From Impatiens glandulifera (Eukaryota; Streptophyta; Magnoliopsida; Ericales; Balsaminaceae), in NCBI RefSeq assembly GCF_907164915.1, contig NC_061863.1, positions 5,510,340 to 5,574,339 of the forward strand: DNA of 64,000 bases. Direction: 5' to 3'. Numbering within the stretch: position 1 is the first letter of the stretch; every line of letters starts with the position of its first letter. A program made the position numbers and the translations under genes. Positions 46,934-57,600 of the stretch are shown piece by piece. The notes beneath the pieces are model-generated. The model ran no database searches. It saw only the letters and a program-made list of their open reading frames with translations, and was not told the DNA's origin.

Positions 46934-48172
46934 TCATACCGGTTCGAATAAACCTAACTTAAACAAACTTCCCATGCAGGAACAAGGAACCGGACCGGAT
47001 AAACAGAAGAGAACCAACTGAAGAAACCGAACCGGTCAAGCTACCACAAGGCAATCATAACCGGAAGAAGTCCGGTTACTTTACTATCAAAAGACATTCG
47101 GCCAAGTCAAGTGGCCAACCTAGGCCAAGTCAAGAGGCCGACTAGTACAAGAAGACACTTTGGGTATCTGTTGAGAATGATACCAAAGGAACAGACTGAA
47201 TACTTCCATATCCATGCAAGTCTGAGGAAAGACTGTAGGCTGCAGAAAACAGTACTACCGGATCCTTCTACTTCGGGATAAGCCAGAAAGGAAATCTTCA
47301 AAGTACAGACAACTGTCCAAGCAGACAGTGCCTACATTGAGTAAAAGACAAACCCAGCAGGTTTGCTTTACAGACCGGCAGGTCTGAAACAGGATGCCAG
47401 GTCTGAGATTGACCGTCAGGTCTGAGGAGAAGACCGCAGGTCTGAGACACTGAATCACTGCATCTCTGATCAGCCAATCAGATTCAAGGCTTTGAAATAT
47501 GACCGTTGGCATATTTCACCTATAAAAGGAGGCAGTTGCAGAAGAGTAAATGCGGGACATTAAGGCAGTTACTAAGCGAGACAAACATTGAGATAACAAA
47601 AGCTGAGTGCATTTACTACAAGTGATAACAGTGTGGTATTCTAAGAAAGCCTAAGTGCTAAATTCTAAGTGTGTGTTACAATTTTGGTGTAAATTGTAAG
47701 AGTGTTATCGAGCAGGAAATAAGTCTCGATCGGATTGTATTTGTATTCCTTAGTGAATATCCTTCTCGCGGTTTCGAGAGGAAGGGGTGACGTAGGAGTT
47801 TTATCTCCGAACATCCATAAAATCTGTTGTGTTATTTACTTTCTGTTGGCTTCATTACATAACCGACTAATCTAACAATACCGCTCAGAACCGAATCTAC
47901 ATTAACCACACCAAGTATCCAGATTGCCGAAACCGACCCACCATCCTTCAAATATCCATCATCTGAAACCGACTCCGCCTATCATACACGTGTACCGCTT
48001 CAACTTGAAAGCAAACCTCTTCCGCGCTTGAACCTAGTTCAAGGGTTTGTGACAGGTTGTGTAGTATTGAAACCCCGGTGTTAATCTCTAACCGGATTAA
48101 TCACCACCCTACGAGTGAGAACCGCTAACCGGTTCAACCCCCGGTCCACCAGCGGCGACCTAGATCCTAACA
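46922..48172 (+). repeat. Copia LTR, right arm
   Basis: It runs TGTTAGATAA … ATCCTAACA, 1251 bp. The TATA box TATAAAAGG at 47521 marks the probable U3 core promoter. Upstream lies a set of CAGGTCTGA-type repeats (about 47365-47450), five or so copies of a GACCGCAGGTCTGA-like unit, which may be enhancer repeats. The LTR is nearly identical to the inverted left one apart from a 1-bp indel and a few substitutions. Confidence 0.85.
47521..47529 (+). promoter_or_regulatory. LTR core promoter TATA box (right arm)
   Basis: TATAAAAGG within the LTR, after the CAGGTCTGA repeats. Its mirror in the left LTR is at 34268-34276. Both promoters point outward, towards the flanking DNA, because both LTRs have their U5 ends outermost. 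Confidence 0.6.
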
Positions 48173-48177
48173 CATAT
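48173..48177. other. Right 5-bp target-site duplication of the Copia palindrome
   Basis: CATAT directly after the LTR end CTAACA, matching 33620-33624. Confidence 0.85.
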
Positions 48178-48940
48178 CATGGATTTATTTTTATTTTTGT
48201 GGAAACTAATTTTTTATTTGAAAGATCCAGTGATCTTAAGAAGTTTTGTTGGACACTCCCCTTACAATGAACATGAGATTTACCTGCATTCTTTATCTGG
48301 AGTTTTGGGTCTGGATTTTGAAGTGAAAATATTGATAAACTTTATAATAAAAAATAAAATTCAAGGATTTCATCAAAATGTTGATTTAGATTATATTATA
48401 TATATATATATATATATTTTTATTTTGTAGTATATCCTATTTGATATTTATTCATAAATTTGTTGATGTGTTCTTGTCTATTTATTTTAGATTCCTTTAT
48501 AAAAACTGTTTATGAAGATTAGGAAAGAGCATCTAACAAATTATTTTGAATTCAAAATACTAATTTGAATTAGCTATTTCTGTTTGAATTGAATTAAGAT
48601 TATTCAAATTATTTTAAAAAAAATATATTTTCCAATTATTTTATCAAAATAGATTTTTAGGGTTTTTTTTCATAGTATCAATTGTCACTCAAAATTTTTA
48701 AATTTTTTTCTGTACTTTTTCCTTTTCAGTATCGATCAATTTTTTTTAAAATATTTTTTCAAGTTAAGTCAACTAAAGAGTTTGAATTACCAATATATTA
48801 AGTAATCTTATTTTTAGTAAAAATAAATTTAAAGCTACTAAATAAGTATTTATTGACTATTATCTTATAATTATTATATATCACAAATTTAATTATAACA
48901 AAAATATTATTAAAAATGTAAATTTAAATATTATCGAAAG
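48178..48940. other. AT-rich stretch before the CACTA coding region
   Basis: Original 3' flank of SET copy 1 displaced by the Copia insertion, merging into CACTA-derived sequence. I found no CACTA left end (CACTAC) and no transposase here, so the left border of the CACTA element is unknown. Confidence 0.4.
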
Positions 48941-48943
48941 GAT

Positions 48944-50838
48944 ATGTTTAATATTTGCAATCGCCCTGAGTTACATATCGACCCTCAAAGTTCGTGTATG
49001 AGGACAAAGAAGGCGGCTTACACTTTGACGAGAGATGAAAATCGTATTATTTGTCAATGGCTTAAATCTTTGAAATTCCCGGATGGTTATGTATCCAATT
49101 TAAGTAGATGCATTGATAGAGACGAAACAAAGTTAATTGGATTAAAAAGTCATGATTGTCATGTTTTTTTAGAAAGGCTGGTGCCAATTGCCTTTAAGAA
49201 ATTACTCCCCAAATTTGTGTGGGGAACATTGACTGATGTTAGTAATTTCATGCATGATCTAAGTTCTACAACATTGAATATTTCTAAGATGCAGACTTTG
49301 GAATTAGAGATTCCCGTAATTTTGTGCAACTTAGAAAAAATATTTCCACCGTCGTTTTTTGATTCAATGGAACACTTGTTGGTGCATCTACCATATGAAG
49401 CAAAAATCGGAGGACCGGTTCAGTATAGATGGATGTATCCATTTGAGAGGTACATATTGTTTATATGTAAAAACTATTAATTTGTGTTCAATATTTGTTT
49501 AATTTTTTCGTGTGTATTGTATTTTTTATAGGTTTCTTAAGAATGTGAAGCAGAAAGTAAAGAACAAAGCCAGAATTGAAACATCAATTTGTAATGCATA
49601 TATTCTAGAAGAGATATCTACATTTGCCTCGTATTATTTTGAATCTAACATACAATGCAAACAGAGACACCCACAAAGAAACACAGAAGGATCTGTCAAC
49701 AATAATGATGCTTCAATTTCGATTTTCAATTATCTTGGACGATCTAGTGGCGCCTCAACTAAATTAATTTTGAATAGCCAGGAAACGTTAGTCGCTCATA
49801 CTTACGTGCTCTTAAATTGTCCAGAGGTAGATCCTTACTACAGGTAATAAAAATTGATAACGTATATTAATCAATTTATCTTAATTAATTTTGAGATTGA
49901 TATATGCATGCAGGATTTTTTGTGATTTAAACACCAGTTTACCAAAAGATGAAATAGACCGCCAATTCGCATCATGGTTCCGATGTAAGGTGAGGAAATA
50001 AGTTTAATTTATATGTTGTGTGTTTGAGTATTATATTTAATTTTGCATTAATGATTTATTGTAAACTTGTATCTTATAGATTGTTGAGGAACATGGTCCT
50101 TTAGTTTCAAAAGGATTATTGTATTATTTGTCTTTTGGGCCCAAAACACCCGCAACAAGACATTCAATGTACTTCGTTAATGGGTTTGTGTGGCGGTCAA
50201 GAGATTTTGGATCTAACAAAGCAACCATGAATAGTGGTGTTTGTGTGCATGCTGATGACGCAGACTATTATGGACTTTTAGAGGATATAATAGAAATTGA
50301 GTATCCTGGTCCAAGTTTACGTATTGTTTTATTTAAATGTTTATGGTTTGACCCAACCCGTGGTTCAAGAGTTGATGAAACATATAGGTTGGTTGACATA
50401 AACATGAAACGGAAGTATGCAAAGTATGACCCTTTCATTCTAGCTCAACAAGGTATACAAGTCTACTTTGCTACGTATCCGAACAAAACAAATCAGATAG
50501 GTGATTGGTTGGCTGTTTGTAAAACAAAGGCAAGGGGAAAAATAGAGAAACAATGGAGTGATGATTTGGTGTATCAACAAGAAGAGCCAACTATACAACT
50601 AGATATTCCCCTAAATATACCACTATATGATGTCAACAATTTAAGGGATCCTAATGGTATGGTTGACGAGCTCGATGATACAAACGTAAGTGAAGAAAAT
50701 GAATTTGAAGATGTTGAATGGGAAGGAAGTGAGTCAAGTGGAAATGAATCTGAAGGGAGTGGGTCAAGTGGAAATGAATCTGAAGGGAGTGGGTCGGAGG
50801 AAATTAGTGAAACTCACGAATCATTGGATATTTTTTGA
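48944..50838 (+). CDS. CACTA DUF4218-DUF4216 protein, C-terminal part of transposase polyprotein
   Basis: Four exons keep one frame: up to 49449, 49532-49843, 49914-49989, 50080-50838. From the first ATG this is 550 residues. DUF4218 is clear (YTLTRDE, LKFPDGYVSNLSRCID, LKSHDCHVFLERL, LEKIFPP.FFDSMEHLLVHLPYEAK, GPVQYRWMYPFERFLK). DUF4216 follows (DFGSNKATMNSGVCV, YYGLLEDIIEIEYPG, LFKCLWFDP). The acidic C-terminus holds a tandem ESSGNESEGSG repeat. The first codons probably continue an upstream exon (…DMFNICNRPELH), the TNP2 part of which is missing. The lack of stops suggests recent truncation or a domesticated fragment. Function of these domains is not known to me. Confidence 0.8.
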
Positions 50839-51909
50839 TTCTTAATTAGTAAGTTTATTTGTTTAAATGTTCAACTCTTTGTTATGTTTAAAGATTATCT
50901 TTTATTCTAATTAATTATGATTATTTAATTTTATGTTCAAATATTAATATCATGGGATGTGCAATTCAAATTGTAATTTTATTTTATATGAAAGTCGCAA
51001 GGCCAGTTGTGATTTGATACGTTTATTACAAAACAAATTACAAATAACTCTAATATACATAATGCAAAATATATTACTTATTTATTTATAAATGAAACTA
51101 ATAGATAGATTATACCATATCAATTGTTATTCAACTTATATTGCAATATTTAGTTTTATAAAGTTACAATAATAGTTAATAAATAGAACAAAGAATTTTC
51201 CAAACTACTTAATACGTACATTGTTTATCAAAATTGTTAGTAAAAACCCAATGGGTTAGCTCCTACACAAGTTGCTTATATCTAATTTTAATATTATTAA
51301 TTTTACTTATTCTATAACTATTTACTTTTTATTATTATTATTCTTTTGTAAAATTAGTATAATTAATTTATAATAAATAATTATATACAAAAATAAATGG
51401 ATACTCCGTACAATATGTATAAATAATTAAGAATTAAGTTAGTAAATTTATAAATAATAAGTTTATAGATAAATTTAAATTTCATTGATTCTTATTCAAT
51501 AAAATAATGTAATATACAATTAATTATATATATATTTTTATATATAAAACAAAAATTGCAATTTGAATTTGTATTAACATTGTAAAACAAGTTACAAAAT
51601 AACTCTATAATAAATTTAATACAAAATAAATTACTATTATTTCTAAATGAAACAACAAATATAAATTAAACAATATGTCAATAACTATTCAACTTAAATT
51701 CCAATATTAGCAATGAAATTACAAGTTATGTACACATTCGAATTATTGAATAAAAAAATATTCTAAGCTACATAATACCATGTCTCTTAGAAGCTACCTT
51801 AAATCTCCCCTTATCTATTCCGATTATTACTCTATCCAAAAAAAAATTATGATCCAAAAAAATATTTACCTTGATTTTAAACATATGTCAAACAATTTAA
51901 TTAAAAACT

Positions 51910-51987
<78 letters not shown>

Positions 51988-53020
51988 ATGTATATGTATA
52001 TATATATATAAACATGTCTTGTTTATTTGTAAACTTTTTAGTTTCACATATTCATAGTTACGTAATATTATGCAATTTTTTAAACTAATTAATTATTAAG
52101 TTTTTTTTTTTTTTCATTTCCAAAATTATAAATACAATTTATTTTGCAATTTTACTTTAAATGAAAGTTGCGAAAAAAAATTATAAAATTTACATTTTAT
52201 TAATACAAAATAAGTTTTTAAATTTGATTACGAAATAAGTTAGAAGATTATATTCAATTATCTGTAATGCAAGATAAATAACAAAATTATTTTAGAAATA
52301 ATTCAAAATATATTTAAAAGTAGTTTAATTTACTTTTTATTTTAAACTTGCAAAAAAAATTGTAAAATAAAACAGTTTTTTTGTTAATGCAAAACATATT
52401 GAATTTTTATTTAACATATAATTAATAAATTTTAAAATTAATTAAGAATTAATTAAGAATGAAAACATCTTAATAAAATAAATAATAAATCAAATTATAT
52501 TGTCTTATATTTGTAACTTCATTTGGCAACATATAATTATAGTTTTGTTGCGAAACAAGTTACATATTAGTGTTAATAATATTTAACACAAACTTAGTTG
52601 CACAATAAGATAAGATTAGAGTTTCCAATTTTTATGGTCACTTATTATTTATCTTTTATTGGAATAAAACATTATAATTATAAAAGTGGATGAAAACGTT
52701 GGAATATTTATATATATATGGTAGTTAAAATATTAACAATATTATTTGTATTATCTCTATATTAATGTGGCTTTAAAAGTTGTAATGATTACTTGTTATA
52801 AAAAATTGTACTATTTTAATTAATAAAATATTATTTCTTCTTTAGTGACTTGTTTAACAACAATTTATTTGAAGTTTTTAATTTTTTTTATCAACAATCA
52901 ATTAATATAAAAAATGTTACAATATTTCCACTATTTAGAATTTATGTTATAATTTAAGTTATATATTCTCAAAGAATGTATTAGTTATATTTAAGTTGCA
53001 AAAATAAGTTACTAATGGAC
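50839..53020. repeat. CACTA subterminal repeat region and AT-rich DNA
   Basis: No gene. Two related 60-bp stretches (about 51030-51080 and 51590-51640, sharing CAAATTACAAATAACTCTA-like sequence) and many TTGCAA/AAGTTAC motifs are seen. A TA tract broken by AAATA and AAACATG lies at about 51913-52012. Confidence 0.55.
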
Positions 53021-53035
53021 CATTTTTTTGTAGTG

Positions 53036-53611
53036 ATGTTGAAGTGAAATATATTCAACAAAGATATAAAAGAAAATGTTAAATTAGATTATGTAAATTA
53101 TAAGAAATTCAATCTCTATTAATTAATAGTTTTTGGACTTAATATGGATGGGATAAAATGAATTAATATATATTTGCTTGTTGCTTTAACTTAACAAATA
53201 TATAAAAAAATTCTAATCACAGTCTCATTAGAATTTTTAATTTTTAATTTTTTTATATATGATTCTGCATGATGAGAATGAATATATATATATATACCTG
53301 CAAATTGCAATAGGACAAGTTTAAAAATTAATGTTTAATTGTCAACAATTAATCCAACATATGTTTAAAAATGATATTCTATGTGTCCTCCCACTATTAT
53401 GAAATATATGCTTCATGTAGCCTTGATCAGATGTTTAGAGCTTGTTTGATATTTTTTTTGTATTATTATTATTATATATATCTGTTTTTAAATCTTACTT
53501 GTTATAATGAAAATAATGTTTTTTTTTTTTAATTTAATGATTTAAATATTCTCACTATTTAATATTTTTAAATGACCCATTATTATTTGTAGCTGATATT
53601 TTTGGTTATTG

Positions 53612-53663
<52 letters not shown>

Positions 53664-54608
53664 GATTCAAGTTAAAATTTTAATAGTATGAATAATTACG
53701 AGTATGACATGGATTCAAAGCTCAAAATTGATTTAGTGAAAACAATATAAGTTCTAACCTCAAATAACAATTAAAAATATTTTAATAAATTTGATGAAAT
53801 AATTTATTGATAACAAAACATGTCCTTAATTTTATTTTTCTAAAAACATTTATTACTTAAGCAATCTGAATATTATAATTTGATGAATAAAATTTCTTCT
53901 GCCTATAGTTCAAATTATAAATAATTAGTCCATATTTTTAAGTAATAAATGATTTGATCTATATACCCTCTAATATAATTAAAATATATATAACTTTGGA
54001 ATTAAATGAATTAGGTTATTCATTTTAACTAATTAGATTTACAATTTCAGTAATTTTTACAAAACAGAAATTAAATTATATAAAATTTCAATTTTATATT
54101 TTAATTGAACTTAATGGAAAAAACATAAAAACATAATAGAAAAGGGAGAAAATAAATAATAAATGGTGTTTTCTTTGTAATCTCTCTAGTTTGTAATATT
54201 GAATAATTTTATAATACAAAATGTCTTAAGATCCATTAAAATTTGTTGATAGTTAATATATTGTTTGACTATTTTATTGAAAATAAAATGTATATTATTG
54301 GAATTATTTTAAGATTGAGGCTATTAGAAATATATTTAAAAAATATGCATATAGAAATAAAAAAATACAAAAATTAGTCCCTATTATGAAGAGAATTATA
54401 AATGATTTTATCATATGTACCCTCATATTCACAAATTATTTGATTTACAATTTGAGTAATTTTTAGAAACATAGAAATAAAATTTCAATTAAATGGAAAA
54501 AACATAAAAAATAATATGATAAAAGAAAAAGGGAAGAAATAAACAATAAATGGTGTTTCCTTTGTAATCTCTTTCTAGATTACATAATAATTCTCCAGAT
54601 TATAGAAA
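53036..54608. other. AT-rich intergenic stretch before SET copy 2
   Basis: No gene is found. An (ATT)n microsatellite of about 15 units lies at 53617-53661. Two related stretches (about 54120-54190 and 54490-54590, with AATAAATGGTGTTTTCTTTG) form a direct repeat just upstream of the gene. Confidence 0.5.
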
Positions 54609-57600
54609 ATGGTGATTTCATTGCTTCCTTCTTACTTCAGGGTTCAAGTTTTGAATTTTACGGGGGACAAGAAGAAGATAATCAATCCTCAGGTATTATA
54701 GTGTTGTATGAATCTCGCCTGTTTCAATTGTGCGTTATCTCTTTATACTTCGACGACTGATTGTCTGAATTCAGATAGAGATATAACTGATGCGACTTCA
54801 TGGGTTTTATTGGCTTTTAGGAACTTAGAGATATAGAAATCAGTACTCTGCTGATCTCTGTTAGCTCTGTTATGGTTTGATTCTGTAGGAAATTTTCATG
54901 ATTTATGTTTTGATAAGTGTTTCAATTAGGTTAAATTTTAGGGTTTTGATTTGCTTTCTCTTTAGTGGTTCCTTTAACTTGGATTCTATTTATTCTTGTG
55001 CTGCATTGTAACCCTTGACAGATTTTTAGTTATTTTTGTATGTGCAGCATTTTCATCTTTATACAAGGGCTGAAGCAGCAGTGATCCAGAAAAAGAAAGA
55101 GTGTTTAGTATGTCGATGGTATGTTCACCCTTTAACCTTGTGAAGATCGTTATTAAACTTGTCGCCATTCTAGACTGTTTTTCTTTATTGGAAATTCCAT
55201 GAGAATTCTTTTGCATAACTGCTTTATTTGTGTCTGAGGTTTCTCAAAGATGCAGGGTTTCATGACCATATGGTCAACTGAACTCACATCAGTTATATGT
55301 TTGAAGAAGATTGAATTGGTTTTATAATTGTCGTTTGCATTTTTAGAGACAGAAACCCATTTCTACTTTTGGATGGTCAATTGTAGTTTATTGGTAGTTT
55401 AGTTAGACACTTTTTTTTTTTCAATTGCCACTTGAGTAAAGAAATTGATGGAAAAATATACATATACTTATGCCTGCTATTCAGATTAAATGATCCACAT
55501 CTCTTTTCATGAAGTTGTATTATTGCTGGAATTCAATGCTTGGAAGAGTCTGCCATCTGCGTCATTTTTTACCTTTGACGTCCATTTGCGAATCGTTGAC
55601 TTCTTATTGTAATTGTCAATCATGTTTATGCCTTTGTATGTCTCCTTGCCTTGTAGTCTCCCAAATTATGCAGTCGGTTAAGAGTTCATTTTGAATTTTT
55701 GAGCATTGCCATTAGTCTGTCTTGGTTAAAATGATGTGAAAAATGAAACTAAGAATGACCTATTTTAAGAAGTATTTGAGTTTTTGCCATTTTAACCTAT
55801 TAAATTATACACTAAATTTTAACTGACTTCTGTGCTTTCATTCTCTCATTTTCATTAACTAAGTTACTTTAACAACAAAGTAATCATTCACAAACTTTCC
55901 TTCCTCTTTTGCTTGATATTCCCTTAAATCTATTGAATTTTCGCTCAACACATTTTTGAAGCCCCTTAGCCAAATTTAAGTTACTGAATTGTATACTAAA
56001 CTTTTAGTTATCCATGTCCTTTTAATCTCACAAGTACAGTATTATGTTGGTTTTTATTTTCACTTGCAATATAAAATGATAAGCTATACAAACACAGACG
56101 TTTGAAATCAAAGAAGTATATATAATATACTAGTTGGTAAAGAGCTTCATATGACACAATGATTATATGCAGATAGTCAACTTGCATGCTTAATTGGGTC
56201 CATGCTTAATTAAGACCTGAAAAAGAGTGTATTTAAATAATCCACACTAGCATCACAATGGCATTAGTGATTACATAATTCATTGACTCACCTATGGAAA
56301 GTTGTAGATTGAAATAATTTTTATTGGAAAATTTAATTATTTGGGCCTTGAAATATTAGGCTTTATCAATTGTGGAAACACGTGATTTGTTGAATCATTA
56401 CCCACCTCAAGTGGTAAGAGTATCAAACGGACCTCCCCATAAGGTAATTTTAATGCGGCCAATTTCCTTTCTTTTGCAATAATTAAGAGGTTAATGTTCG
56501 ATTCCCTCTTAAAGTACCTTGATTATCAATGGTGGAAACACATGATTTGTTGAATCATTACCCACCCAAGTAAGAGGCTAATGTTCGATTCCACTTAAAG
56601 CACCTTGATTAACAATTGTGGAAACACATTGTACCTTTTATAATTTGGATTGTGGTAACCCAAATGTTTTCCAAAGGTATCTATAGCCTTATTCTCACTA
56701 GCGTTGCAGACCCTAAGTCTGGAGCGTTACAAATTGTATCAAAGCCAACCTAGTGTGAACACAGTGAAATAGTGCCCCTCTTGAATCCCATGGAAAAAAA
56801 TGACACCTTGGTCACTTATAGAATTCTAACCGGGAATGAGACCGAGACTATTAATGCAACAATGAGGACGCCACGTGTCTATGTTTGGGAGGTTGTGATG
56901 TCACACGTCGGGAAATCACGTAAAAATCTAAGCTCCTTATAAATGCTCAGGCTAATGGGATACTTCATTGGTACCTTTTAGGGCTTAGCTTCTCGTGGTA
57001 TTTATAGCGTATATCCTCACAAATGCCATGGATCACGGGTTTGGGGTGTTACATAATTAATAGTCTTTTAACTATCTTCTTTATTAGTAGTTAAGATAAT
57101 TATGTTAGTCTTTTAACTATCGTCTTTATTAGTATTTGATTAAGATTAGGTTTTAGTTCTATATTGACATTATTATTGATTCATGTGAACAAAGTTCATT
57201 TAGTTCTTGTCTCAAAATTTGTAGTCTTTCCCTTTCTCATTGAATTTTACAAACCCAATTTAGATAGTTGTCAATTTGTTTATCAATTACTGATATGCAA
57301 AATATGTAACCTTAATGTGTGTGTTTTTGGCAGCTGGCTCCTGGAGTACCATCTTTCATACATATCACCCAAAATGAATCTTTTGGCAGAAAGTAAGTCC
57401 CGAAACACTATATTTTATAGTTTCCAATTATTTATGATATCTTAATTAGTAATGGGATTTTGGTTAAACTTTGAAGTTGTTTGGGCATCTCATACTTGAT
57501 GAAGTGGAATATCACCTTCTATGCTATTCATTTTTTTTCTTCTAAAGAACGTGTTTCCTGTTTACACATAATTACTGTCAAAGAAAATGCTATCATGTGA

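Larger units (their letters stand above)
33625..48172. mobile_element. Inverted (head-to-head) Ty1/Copia retrotransposon palindrome
   Basis: Left arm 33625-40680 and right arm 41111-48172 are inverted copies with only scattered differences: an AG-repeat difference of 2 bp, a 6-bp indel, single-base indels and a few substitutions. The spacer 40681-41110 is unique. Each arm reads, from centre outwards, three ORFs, a polypurine tract, then an LTR with its U5 end outermost. The flanking 5-bp duplication shows the structure entered as one unit. gag, protease, integrase, reverse transcriptase, primer-binding site and 5' LTR are all missing; only the tail of RNase H remains in the spacer. The insertion lies 20 bp beyond the stop codon of SET copy 1, in its 3' untranslated region. 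Confidence 0.9.
48940..53035 (+). mobile_element. CACTA (En/Spm) transposon, 5'-truncated
   Basis: The coding part carries the DUF4218 and DUF4216 domains typical of plant CACTA elements. The right end at 53021-53035 reads CATTTTTTTGTAGTG, the inverse of the CACTACAAAAAAATG terminal repeat. Between them are many short subterminal repeats in both orientations (AAGTTGC, TTGCAA, AAGTTAC types). The TNP2 transposase domain and left end are absent, so it cannot move by itself. Confidence 0.8.

Noticed and set aside
33625..48172. The palindrome as an assembly or hairpin-read artefact
   Set aside because: The arms differ by several substitutions and indels, the centre has a unique 430-bp spacer, and both ends have different unique flanks with a matching 5-bp target duplication. 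Long reads should still confirm it.
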